Positions 7,724 to 16,129 of a stretch of DNA of 64,000 nucleotides are shown here, in pieces. The notes beneath the pieces are model-generated. The model was not told the DNA's origin, ran no database searches, and saw only the letters and a list, made by a program, of their open reading frames with translations. Numbering within the stretch: position 1 is the first letter of the stretch; the number at the start of each line of letters is the position of its first letter. A program made the position numbers and the translations under genes. Source of the DNA: Streptomyces sp. NBC_00078 (GTDB taxonomy: Bacteria > Actinomycetota > Actinomycetes > Streptomycetales > Streptomycetaceae); assembly GCF_026343335.1 (NCBI RefSeq), contig NZ_JAPELX010000001.1, positions 62,001-126,000 on the forward strand, in the 5' to 3' direction.

Positions 7724-10621
7724 ATGGAGCTGCCCGACCTCGCCCTCAACCGCCGGCGCTTTCTCACCGCCGCGGCCCTGACCGTCGGCGCCACGGCCCT
7801 GCCCGGTCTCGTGTTCGCCGACCGGGCCACGGCGGCCGTACCGGCCCAGGTCACCCTTCCCGACCGCGGTATCTGGGACGACGCCACCGCCTCAACCTGG
7901 ACCGACGGCTTCCTCACTGGTAACGGCGAGTACGGAGCCGTCTACTACGGTGCGCCGACACTCGAGAAGATGATTTTCAATCATCACCGGTTCGTCCTGC
8001 CCAACGGGTCCCGCAGCGTCATGCCCCCGGTGATCTCCGGGAAGCTCGAATCCGCCCGGGACAAGGCGCTGTCCGGCGACTACTCGGGGGCCTCCTCGAC
8101 CTTCGCCAACGGCTGGAGTCTGCGGTGGACGCAGACCTTCCACCCCGGCTACGAGCTCCAGTTCAGCACCCCGGGCATGACCGCCGTCAACAACTTCGCC
8201 CGTATCACCGACTTCCGCACCGGCGAGGTCACCCACAGCTGGACCGACCAGTACGGCACCTGGAAGCGCCACGTCTTCGTCTCCCGCGCCGACCAGGTCA
8301 TCGTCCACGAACTGCTGCCCGCCACCGGACGTACCGTCGACACGACCCTCAGCGTCAACACCGCTCTCGACGGCGTCCCGACCAGCGTCTCCTACGCCAC
8401 CACCGCCACCGTCACCAGCGGCGACGGCTATCTGAACCTGCGCGGCACCTACCCCTCCGGCGGCGCCTACGGTTACGAAGGCGTCACCCGCGTCATCGTC
8501 TCCGGCACCAACGCCTCCGTCACGGCCGGCGGGGCGACCCTCGTCGTCGCCAAGGCCACCAGGGTGCTGCTGCTGACCAAGCTCGGCCGCTACGAGACCT
8601 CCACCGGCTGGAACTCCCAGCCCCTCCAGACCGCCCTCGCCGCCCTCACCCCCGACTACGCCACCCTCCTCGGCCGCCACGCCCCACAACACCAGGCGAT
8701 GTACGAACGCTCCAGCCTCGACCTCAACGTCTCCACCACCGACCGCCAACTGTCCACCAGCGCCCTGATCACCCGGCAGAAGAACAACACCTCCGCCATC
8801 GACCTTGCGCTGCTGGAGCGGATGTACGACTCCGGCCGCTATCTGTTCGTCAGTTCCAGCGGTGTCCTGCCACCGCGCCTGACCGGCATCTGGACCGGCA
8901 CCTGGAACGGGTCCTGGGCCGACGACATCACCACCGATGCCAACATCAACCTGCAGGTCGCCGGCGGCAACATCCTCGATCTCGGCGACGCCATGCAGGG
9001 CTATTTCGATCTGATCCTCGGCCAGCTGGCCGACTGGCGCGACAATGCCACCAACCTCTACGGCGCCCGCGGCTTCCTCGCTCCGTCCCGTACCGACGGC
9101 GAGTACGGGCACATGCTGCACTTCGACAGCGGCAGCTTCCCCGGCGAGGCCTGGACCGGCGGCGCGGACTGGCTGCTCTACCCCCTGCTGGAGCACTACC
9201 AGGTCACCGGGGACGCCGCTTTCCTCAAGAACAAGCTCGGCCCGGCCCTGATGGAACTGGCCCTGTTCTACGAGGACTTCCTCACCCGCACCGACTCCAG
9301 CGGCAAGGCCGTCTTCGTCCCCTCCTACTCCATGGAGAACAGCCCCTCCAGCACCGGCCAGGCCTTCTCCATCAACGCCACCGGCGACATCATGGCCGGC
9401 CGGCACGCCCTGCGGGCCGCCATCGACGCCGCCAACACCCTCGGCCTGGAGCAGGGCGGCGGTCAGGGTGTGGCGCGCTGGACCGCCCTGCTCGCCAAGC
9501 TGCCCGACTACACGATCAACGGCGACGGCGCGCTCGCGGAATGGTCCTGGCCTGGCCTGACCGACAGCTACAACCACCGCCACATCCAGCACCTGTACGG
9601 CGCCTGGCCGCTGCACGAGATCAACCCCGAGGACAAGCCCGACCTCGTCAAGTACGCCCGCACGGCCCTGGACAAGCGCGGCGACCAGAACTACTCGGCC
9701 CACGGCAGCCTGCACCGGGCCCTGGCCCGCGCCCGCCTCAAGGACGCCCCCGGCGTGTACGACAACCTGCTGAAGATCTACGGCAGGAACATGGTGTGGC
9801 GGTGCCTGATGACCTCCCACAACCCCAACCTCGACATCTACAACTGCGACGCCGCCAACACCATCCCCGCCATCCTCGGCGAAGCCCTCGTCTACAGCCG
9901 CCCCGGCATCCTGGAGATCCTGCCCGCCCTCCCCGACCAGCTGGCCAAGGGCACCATCAAGGGCGTGCGCGGCCGCAACCGCATCACCGTCCAGTCGCTG
10001 ACCTGGGACACCGCGGCCCGTACCGCCACCGTCGAGCTCACGTCGGACATGGCCCAGGACATCACCTTCATCTGCCGGCGCGGCATTACCTCCATCAGCA
10101 CCTCGGCCAAGGTCACCACGTCGTCCCTCGGCAACCACGCCCGGGTCGTGTCGCTGACCGCCGGAACCAGCACCACGATCACCGTCGGCCTGCTGACCGG
10201 CGCCTTCAAGCTGGTCAACCGCAACAGCGGGAAGGTCATGGACGTCTCCGGCGCCTCCACCTCCAACGGCGCGTCCGTCATCCAGTGGCCGTGGTCGGGA
10301 AGCGCCGACCAGCAGTGGAAGCTGCTGCCGGACTACGACGGCTCCTTCCGCCTGGCGAACGTCAACAGCGGCAAGGTCCTCGACACCCCGGGCGGCTCCA
10401 CCAGCGCCGGCACGGCCCTGGACCAGTGGTCGGACAGCAACGCCGGCAACCAGTGGTGGAAGCTCGTGCCCGCGGCCACGAGCGGCTACTACCGCCTCGT
10501 CAACGTCAAGAGCGGACTGTGCGCGGACGTACAGAGCGGATCCACCTCCGACGGCGCGAAGGTCATCCAGTGGCCCTCCGCCGGCGGCGCCAATCAGGAG
10601 TGGCAGCCCGTCGGAACATGA
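7724..10621 (+). CDS. Secreted GH95 alpha-fucosidase-type hydrolase with ricin-B domain
   Basis: 965 residues. A twin-arginine signal (NRRRFLTAAAL, residues 9-19, ending near the Ala-rich DRATAAVPA) implies folded export. The body (about 40-820) shows GH95 features: PDRGIWDDATASTWTDGFLT, GNGEYGAVYYG, ITTDANINLQVAGGN, the FVPSYSMENSPS segment and EWSWPGLTDSYNHRHIQHLY. The last matches the conserved HRH.xHLY block of this family. GH95 members cleave alpha-1,2-L-fucosyl or alpha-L-galactosyl ends by inversion. The C-terminal 138 residues are three ricin-B-like repeats (FKLVNRNSGKVMDV, FRLANVNSGKVLD, YYRLVNVKSGLCADV) with Q-W ends, a galactose-type binding module. Preceded by a 12-base operator shared with the fucose uptake operon. 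Substrate assignment within GH95 is not certain. Confidence 0.88.
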   Translation: MELPDLALNRRRFLTAAALTVGATALPGLVFADRATAAVPAQVTLPDRGIWDDATASTWTDGFLTGNGEYGAVYYGAPTLEKMIFNHHRFVLPNGSRSVMPPVISGKLESARDKALSGDYSGASSTFANGWSLRWTQTFHPGYELQFSTPGMTAVNNFARITDFRTGEVTHSWTDQYGTWKRHVFVSRADQVIVHELLPATGRTVDTTLSVNTALDGVPTSVSYATTATVTSGDGYLNLRGTYPSGGAYGYEGVTRVIVSGTNASVTAGGATLVVAKATRVLLLTKLGRYETSTGWNSQPLQTALAALTPDYATLLGRHAPQHQAMYERSSLDLNVSTTDRQLSTSALITRQKNNTSAIDLALLERMYDSGRYLFVSSSGVLPPRLTGIWTGTWNGSWADDITTDANINLQVAGGNILDLGDAMQGYFDLILGQLADWRDNATNLYGARGFLAPSRTDGEYGHMLHFDSGSFPGEAWTGGADWLLYPLLEHYQVTGDAAFLKNKLGPALMELALFYEDFLTRTDSSGKAVFVPSYSMENSPSSTGQAFSINATGDIMAGRHALRAAIDAANTLGLEQGGGQGVARWTALLAKLPDYTINGDGALAEWSWPGLTDSYNHRHIQHLYGAWPLHEINPEDKPDLVKYARTALDKRGDQNYSAHGSLHRALARARLKDAPGVYDNLLKIYGRNMVWRCLMTSHNPNLDIYNCDAANTIPAILGEALVYSRPGILEILPALPDQLAKGTIKGVRGRNRITVQSLTWDTAARTATVELTSDMAQDITFICRRGITSISTSAKVTTSSLGNHARVVSLTAGTSTTITVGLLTGAFKLVNRNSGKVMDVSGASTSNGASVIQWPWSGSADQQWKLLPDYDGSFRLANVNSGKVLDTPGGSTSAGTALDQWSDSNAGNQWWKLVPAATSGYYRLVNVKSGLCADVQSGSTSDGAKVIQWPSAGGANQEWQPVGT

Positions 10622-11020
10622 CGGCCGAGGAGCCTGCCACCGAAGCGCGCCGGCAGCCGCATCGACAACCGAGGGACTGGAACCGGGCATTGGAGGCGGA
10701 GGCCGCAGTCTTGGCGTCGGTTCCGCCGTTGCCGACTGCCGGCGCTCGCCGGCCGATACAGCGCGCTGGGGAGCGCAGCGGGGCAGGACGCTGCGCGATC
10801 GAGACGTTCGAGGCATCCAGCACCTGACCCCAGCACCGGCGTGCAGGGAGCCCGTCAGCGTGATCAAGGCACAGGCGCCGGCCTCCGATCGGGACCACTG
10901 CTCCTCCTGCTAGGTCACAGTCTCCCGGCCCGCGGCGTGAGGGCGGCGCAACCGAACCTCCCACGCGCTCTAACAGAGCGGAAACCGCCCGGCACGACGG
11001 CCGGACTAGCGTCGTGACCC
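10622..11020. other. Intergenic region before cvnA, no gene seen
   Basis: About 400 bases. Frames on both strands are short or show shadow-type composition. The last 80 bases presumably carry the cvnA promoter, but I see no convincing -35/-10 pair. Confidence 0.4.
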
Positions 11021-13147
11021 ATGAGGGTCTGGGAGCCGGTGCGGCCACTGCTCGGCCGGTTCGGCACAATCGGCAGGCACGGCTTGGGCACAGGCGGTTC
11101 GGTGCGCCGTCGCGATAACCGGACAGCAGCCGGCCGTCGGCCGGTGCCCGGCTGGCGCAGCATCAGGGGCCGGGTGGCGGTGGTCGTCACGGTCCCGGTC
11201 TGCCTGCTGCTGGCCGTGGCCGGCTTCGCCGTGCAGGGCCGTGCCGCGGCCGTCGGTGATGCCCGGACGACCCGTGCCGAGGTGGGCCTCAGCTTGCGGG
11301 TCCAGGCCCTGGTGCATCAGCTGCAACGCGAACGTGGTCTGACCAACGGCCTGTTGGGCGGCGAGACGCGGTTTCGGTCGCCCCTGGCCGCCACCCGCAA
11401 GCGCGTGGACACGGCGCTGGCCGGAATGCGCCGTGACAGCGCCGTCGAGGATGTCATCCGACGCCGCCTGGGCCGCCTGGCCGGCATACGCGCCGCCGCC
11501 GACCAAGGCACCGCCGACAGGTCCGCGACCCTCACCTTCTACACCGGAACCATCGACGCACTCAACGCCATCGACCCGGTGGCGGAGACCGCAACCGCTT
11601 CCGACCAGCAACTGCGCGACGAGCTCGCGGCGTTGAGAGAGCTGGCCGCGGCCAAGGAATCCGTAGCGCTCGAACGTGGCCTGCTCAACGGCGTGTTCGC
11701 CGAGGGCACCTTCCACGGACGCGAGTACCTCACCTTCACCGAGGTGCGCGCCACCCGCGTCGCCGCCCTGGCACGGTTCCAGCAGGTGGCCACCGCTTCC
11801 CAGCGCGCGGCCCTGCACCATGCCTTCGCCACCGCAGACGCCAGGCGCGCCATCGGCGACGAGAGCCAGGCCGAAAACGCGGCCGACGGTTCCGCGCTGC
11901 ATGCCGACGTCGGCACCTGGTGGGACGTGATGACCGTGCTCGTCGACGATCTGTTCGCCGTCCAGCAGTCGGTCGGCGACGACGTACGGCACCGGGCCGA
12001 CCGGCTCAGCCAGAAAGCCGAGACGGGCCTGGCCGCCTACCTCGTCGCGGCAGCGCTCGTGGCGGCCATCCTCGCGGGCCTCGCCGCGTTAGCCTCCCGT
12101 TCCCTCACCCGCCCGCTCGGCGCGCTTGCCGAAGCCGCCGACGACGTGGCCCGGCACCGGCTGCCGCAGGCCGTCGCCCGGATCCAGCATTCCCCACCGG
12201 ACGAGGTGGAGCTCTTCCTCGCCGGGGACGCCCCGGACCCCCCTACCGCGCAACTGCTGGGCGGCGCGGCCGAGATCACCAAGGTCGCAGCCTCCCTGCG
12301 CCAGGTGGAACGCACCGCCCTCCGCCTCGCCGCCCAGCAGGCCGGCCTGCGCCGTACCACCACCGAATCGCTCGCCAATCTCGGCCGCCGCAACCAGAAC
12401 CTCGTACGCCGTCAGCTCAGCCTCATCACCCGCCTGGAACGCCAGGAACTCGACCCGGACGCCCTCGCTGAACTCTTCGAACTCGACCACCTCGCCACCC
12501 GCATGCGGCGCAACGCCGAAAACCTGCTGGTCCTCGCCGGACAGAACCCGCCCCGGCCCACCGCGGCACCTGCCGACGGCCTGGAAGTCGTCCAGGCGGC
12601 CGTCGCCGAGGTCGAACAGTACCCGCGGGTACTGATCGCAGCCGTGGAACCGGTCCAGGTGCGCGGGCACGCCGTCGCCGACGTCGCCCACCTCCTGGCC
12701 GAACTCATCGAGAACGGGCTGACCTTCTCGCCACCGAACCAACCGGTCGAGGCGCACGGCTGGTACGACACCCAGGACGACACGTACTGCTTCGCCGTCG
12801 TCGACCACGGCGTCGGCATGTCCGAAGCCGACAAACAACGCGCCCACGCCCGGTTCTCCGACTCCGGCGAACAGGCCCTCCTCGCCGCGCCCACGCGGTT
12901 CCTCGGCCACCTCGTCGTCGGCCGGCTCGCCCACCGCCTCGGCGACGGCACCCACATCCACCTCTTCGACACCCCCGGCGGCGGCCTGTCCGCGCTCCTC
13001 GCCCTGCCCGGGCGCCTGCTCGCCCCCGCCAAGGCCCCCTCCGATCAGCCCCCGCCAGCCCGACCCGCTGTCTCCGCCCTGCTCAACGGCTTCAGAGCAG
13101 GAGTTGCCCGGGCCGAAGCCCGAACCACTGAAGGAGCCTCATCGTGA
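11021..13147 (+). CDS. cvnA: Conservon sensor-kinase-like protein CvnA with nitrate-sensing-type domain
   Basis: 708 residues: an N-terminal membrane span (residues 54-70, VVVTVPVCLLLAVAGFAV), an extracellular four-helix region with the NIT-domain signature LVHQLQRERGLTNGLLGG (105-122), and a second span near 335-355 (VAAALVAAILAGLAALASRSL). A cytoplasmic helical stretch (ELDHLATRMRRNAENLLVLA) and a GHKL ATPase-like domain (HLLAELIENGLTFSPPNQPV, VVDHGVGMS) follow. CvnA proteins pair with a roadblock protein, a DUF742 protein and a small GTPase at the membrane in a receptor/G-protein-like complex. Here only the roadblock partner follows; cvnC and cvnD are absent from the window. The glycine-rich G2 box is weak (FLGHLVVGRLA), as is common in CvnA. 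Confidence 0.85.
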   Translation: MRVWEPVRPLLGRFGTIGRHGLGTGGSVRRRDNRTAAGRRPVPGWRSIRGRVAVVVTVPVCLLLAVAGFAVQGRAAAVGDARTTRAEVGLSLRVQALVHQLQRERGLTNGLLGGETRFRSPLAATRKRVDTALAGMRRDSAVEDVIRRRLGRLAGIRAAADQGTADRSATLTFYTGTIDALNAIDPVAETATASDQQLRDELAALRELAAAKESVALERGLLNGVFAEGTFHGREYLTFTEVRATRVAALARFQQVATASQRAALHHAFATADARRAIGDESQAENAADGSALHADVGTWWDVMTVLVDDLFAVQQSVGDDVRHRADRLSQKAETGLAAYLVAAALVAAILAGLAALASRSLTRPLGALAEAADDVARHRLPQAVARIQHSPPDEVELFLAGDAPDPPTAQLLGGAAEITKVAASLRQVERTALRLAAQQAGLRRTTTESLANLGRRNQNLVRRQLSLITRLERQELDPDALAELFELDHLATRMRRNAENLLVLAGQNPPRPTAAPADGLEVVQAAVAEVEQYPRVLIAAVEPVQVRGHAVADVAHLLAELIENGLTFSPPNQPVEAHGWYDTQDDTYCFAVVDHGVGMSEADKQRAHARFSDSGEQALLAAPTRFLGHLVVGRLAHRLGDGTHIHLFDTPGGGLSALLALPGRLLAPAKAPSDQPPPARPAVSALLNGFRAGVARAEARTTEGASS

Positions 13148-13563
13148 CCACCGCCGTCCAGAGTTTCGGCTGGCTCATCTCGGAGTTCGTACGCACCACC
13201 GACGGCGTCACCGATACCGTCGCCGTCTCCTCCGACGGCCTGCTCATGGCCGCCTCCGACAACCTCGGCAAAGACCGCGCCGACCACCTCGCCGCCGTCG
13301 TCTCCGGCATCACCAGCCTCGCCCAGAACGCGGCGACGACCCACGGCTTCCGCGGCATGAAACTCGTCATGATCGAAATGCTCGGGGGCTTCCTCATGGT
13401 CGGCCGCATACGCGACGGAAGCTGCCTCGGCGTCCTGGCTTCCGAGGGGTGCGACGTCGGCTTGGTCGGCTACGAAATGGCCGTCCTCGCCGACCGCGCC
13501 GGGGAACTCCTCACACCCCGGCTGGTACGAGAACTCCACTCCGCACCCGTAGGCGCGGGATAG
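13144..13563 (+). CDS. cvnB: Roadblock/LC7 protein CvnB
   Basis: 139 residues starting MTTAVQSFGWLISEFVRTTD, with VTDTVAVSSDGLLMAASDNL and the glycine pattern GGFLMVGRIRDGSCLGVLAS of the roadblock/LC7 fold. The GTG start overlaps the cvnA stop by four bases. In complete conservons CvnB contacts the kinase and the GTPase. The next 560 bases contain neither a DUF742 gene (cvnC) nor a GTPase gene (cvnD), so this is a two-gene conservon or one that has lost its tail. Confidence 0.9.
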   Translation: MTTAVQSFGWLISEFVRTTDGVTDTVAVSSDGLLMAASDNLGKDRADHLAAVVSGITSLAQNAATTHGFRGMKLVMIEMLGGFLMVGRIRDGSCLGVLASEGCDVGLVGYEMAVLADRAGELLTPRLVRELHSAPVGAG

Positions 13564-14126
13564 TCAGGGCGGCGTGCTCGGCTACGGCGCTCAGGAGCGA
13601 CAACCCGGGCACCCCTCCGCGCACCGAGTACGCCTCCACCGACCTCGTACGTCCGTCGCGGGAACCGTTTTCGCGAGCGGGAAGTGGTCTGTCTGTCACG
13701 AGGCGGAATTGCCGGCCGCCCCCGCTCCACGTCACCTCCCGACCGGGCCAGGGCCTTCGCTGTGCCCCACCGAGAGCCGTCCCTGGCTGCGGCCGGACAC
13801 CTTACCCCTCGGGGTGGTGCCCCGCCGGCCCCAGGTGCGGCCCTTGGCGCCACAGTGTCCTGGCCGTGGAACGCGGGATGCTCTGCGGGCGCCTCACCGA
13901 CGTGCCGGTCAACGCCGACCCAGCCGAGGCACGAGCCGCCGCGGCGGCCATGGTGGTGGGACTCGCACACGACTTCCACGATGCTGAGTCGATGTGTGCT
14001 GGGACCCGCCGGAGGAACCCGGGTCCTCGACGGCCGGGTCATCGTTTCCGCGACCGCACCGAACGCCTGTGGTTGAACGACAAGTTGACCCACGTCACGT
14101 GAGTTTCAGTGCGAGGCCGGTCAGTG
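13564..14126. other. Region after cvnB without a recognisable gene
   Basis: About 560 bases. A rightward frame reads VERGMLCGRLTDVPVNADPA and on to AAAMVVGLAHDFHD (13866-13981), which looks protein-like but matches nothing I know and loses its character in all frames afterwards. It may be a remnant. No match to CvnC or CvnD, which would be expected here. Confidence 0.35.
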
Positions 14127-15695
14127 TCAGATCCAGGGCGCCACGAGGACGAAGGAGCGGCTGGCCCGGTGCGCGGCCGTGCTCTCGAACGAGTCGAGCC
14201 ACAGCTGGAGGTTGTCCCGGTGGCGGAGGTAGCGGCCGGGGTAGTTGTACGACTCCAGGGAGACCGAACCGGCCGTGGAACCGGAACGGGGGCAGAAGGT
14301 GGCGTCCTTCTGGAAGAGCACGGATCCGTCGTCGGTGTCCAACCGGATGCGGAAGGCGTAGTGCCGCACATACCTGCCTGTGGAGTCCCTGAGTGAGTAG
14401 CAGCGGGGGTCGGCCAGGCCCGGAACGAAGGTGAAGGTGGCAGCTTGCCGGGTGGCCGCGGAGCTGGTGGCGCCGACCTGGCCCAGGATGCCGAGTCGGC
14501 CGGACTGGCTCACGTAGTCGCCGGGGTTGTCGACCGACCGCAGGGCATGCCGCCCCGAAACCCGCGCCTCAGCCGTCGTCGCCGGGGCTGATGTCGGTGT
14601 CGGCGTCGGCGTGGGCGTCGGCGTCGGCGTCCGTGAGGCGGACGTTCTCGGGAGCGGCGGCACGGGCGAGGCGGCGGGCGACAGTGGGGCCGCGACCGCG
14701 GCCCGCGGTGCCGGCTCGTGCGATCCCGTGACGGTGTACCAGGCCACTCCCGCAGCCGCGAGCGTGACGGCACCCGCGGCTGCCGTCACCGCGGGCTTGG
14801 CGGCCAGCTTGCCGATCGTCCGCGCCGTACGGCTTCCGCTCACCGTATGCGTGCCCGCGCCGACGGTCGCCCCGGCCGAGCCCGCCCCCAGCGCCCTGGC
14901 CAGTACCAGGCCGGCCAGGCCGACCGGCACCGGCACCAGCGCGAGGCCGGCCAGGAGCCCCTCCGCCGGTATCAGGTCGGACGAGTTCAACAGGCACTGC
15001 GGACAGTCGCGGACATGGCGTGCCAGCCGCTTGCGCCACAGCCCGGACGGCCGCCCGTCCCACGAGGCGAGCACGGCGGCCAGGTCCGGGCAGCGCGGCG
15101 AGGCCGTCACGGCTCGTACGACGGTGCGCGCCGTCTCCAGCCGTTCCTTGACCCGCTGGATGCGGACCGCGGCATGCTGCGGTGTGAGGCCGCAGGCCGC
15201 CGAGAGCTCGCCGCGGGTCAGTTCACCGGCGCTCTCCATCCACCACAGCGCGAGTACCTCGCGTTCCTCGTCCTCCAACCAGCGGGTCGCCTCCACCGCT
15301 TCACGCCGCTGGCCCGACAGCGCAAGCCGAAGAATCGCCAGGTCGGAGAAGTCGGCCTGCACGTCTGTTTCGTGAGCGTTCTCCTCCAGGGATTCCGCGG
15401 TGTGCCAGGTGCGCCGTCTGCGCCACCGGTCGCGGATCTGCCGCACGGTGATGGCGACGAGCCAGGACCGGAAGCGAGCCGGTTGCTCCAGTCCGGGCAA
15501 CCCGTCCAGGACCCGCATCATCGTCTCCTGGACCACGTCGTCGACGTCGCTGTGCCCGTCCAGCGCCCGCCCGACGATGTTGTAGACCAACGGCAGACAG
15601 TCCCGTATCAGCTGTTCCGAGGCCTGCCGGTCCCCCGCCCGCGCCGCCATGACGACGGCGACGTCCGGCCGTTCTTGTGTGTCCTGCGAGCGCAT
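14127..15695 (-). CDS. ECF sigma factor fused to zinc-motif, hydrophobic segments and AbfB sugar-binding domain
   Basis: 522 residues from the ATG at 15695, which has AGGTGGGG upstream. Order: sigma region 2 (about 28-92, DVDDVVQETMMRVLDGLPGL, FRSWLVAITVRQIRDRWRRR); region 4 (135-190, LTPQHAAVRIQRVKERLETA); an anti-sigma-like zinc motif HVRDCPQC (H228, C231, C234); a hydrophobic stretch 246-268; a membrane span 300-322; a Pro-Thr repeat linker (356-368); and an AbfB (CBM42) domain 385-520 (RSVDNPGDYVSQSG, YYLRH-type repeats, FCPRSGSTAGSVSLESYNYP). AbfB domains bind arabinofuranose side chains. The protein thus looks like sigma factor, anti-sigma brake and sugar sensor in one chain, released perhaps by proteolysis. 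Topology is uncertain: if both hydrophobic stretches cross the membrane, the AbfB domain would be inside. Confidence 0.88.
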   Translation of the reverse strand: MRSQDTQERPDVAVVMAARAGDRQASEQLIRDCLPLVYNIVGRALDGHSDVDDVVQETMMRVLDGLPGLEQPARFRSWLVAITVRQIRDRWRRRRTWHTAESLEENAHETDVQADFSDLAILRLALSGQRREAVEATRWLEDEEREVLALWWMESAGELTRGELSAACGLTPQHAAVRIQRVKERLETARTVVRAVTASPRCPDLAAVLASWDGRPSGLWRKRLARHVRDCPQCLLNSSDLIPAEGLLAGLALVPVPVGLAGLVLARALGAGSAGATVGAGTHTVSGSRTARTIGKLAAKPAVTAAAGAVTLAAAGVAWYTVTGSHEPAPRAAVAAPLSPAASPVPPLPRTSASRTPTPTPTPTPTPTSAPATTAEARVSGRHALRSVDNPGDYVSQSGRLGILGQVGATSSAATRQAATFTFVPGLADPRCYSLRDSTGRYVRHYAFRIRLDTDDGSVLFQKDATFCPRSGSTAGSVSLESYNYPGRYLRHRDNLQLWLDSFESTAAHRASRSFVLVAPWI

Positions 15696-16129
15696 CCCGC
15701 CCCACCTGTCCCGTCCGTCTTGCCGGTGCGTCGAGGGCGACAGTGTGTCAGGAGCGAATCCGGAGGGGTTGCGTGGGTCGCTTCTCAGGTGCCGCTCCAC
15801 ACCTTCGTCCGTTCCGTGTTTTCCGCGTTTTCCGTGATGCGTGACGCGCCGGTGCGGCTCCTGCGCGTACGACTCCTGCGTACAGCCCCATCCAAAGGAC
15901 GAACGGGCCGCACAGCGCAGCGCTGTGCGACCGCCCGGGCCCGTGGCGGCCCCGGAATACCTCTACCCGGGCCTCGCCACCCAGGGTCCGAGGCGGCTCG
16001 CCCTGGCCGCGCGGCCCCGCCGGGTCCGGCGTGCGGCGCTGGAACGGCTCTTCGCCAACCCCTCCTTGCAAGCTCGTCCAGGTCACAGGGGTGGCACCCT
16101 CCCGCGGGCCTGGCGGGCCCGGACCCGCG
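15696..16129. other. Region between sigma factor gene and GH97 gene
   Basis: About 430 bases upstream of the leftward sigma factor gene and downstream of the leftward GH97 gene. It should hold the sigma factor promoter. No believable gene; a short direct repeat (TGCGCGTACGACTCCTGCGTAC, 15863-15884) is the only structure noticed. Confidence 0.35.

Noticed and set aside
7892..10867. 991-codon leftward open frame opposite GH95
   Set aside because: Gly/Val-rich antisense shadow of a high-GC gene, with no domain and no start context. The + strand carries clear GH95 and ricin motifs.
13866..13981. Protein-like frame VERGMLCGRLTDVPVNADPA
   Set aside because: Too short, flanked by unrelated sequence in all frames, and not similar to CvnC, CvnD or any family I know; left unannotated as a gene.
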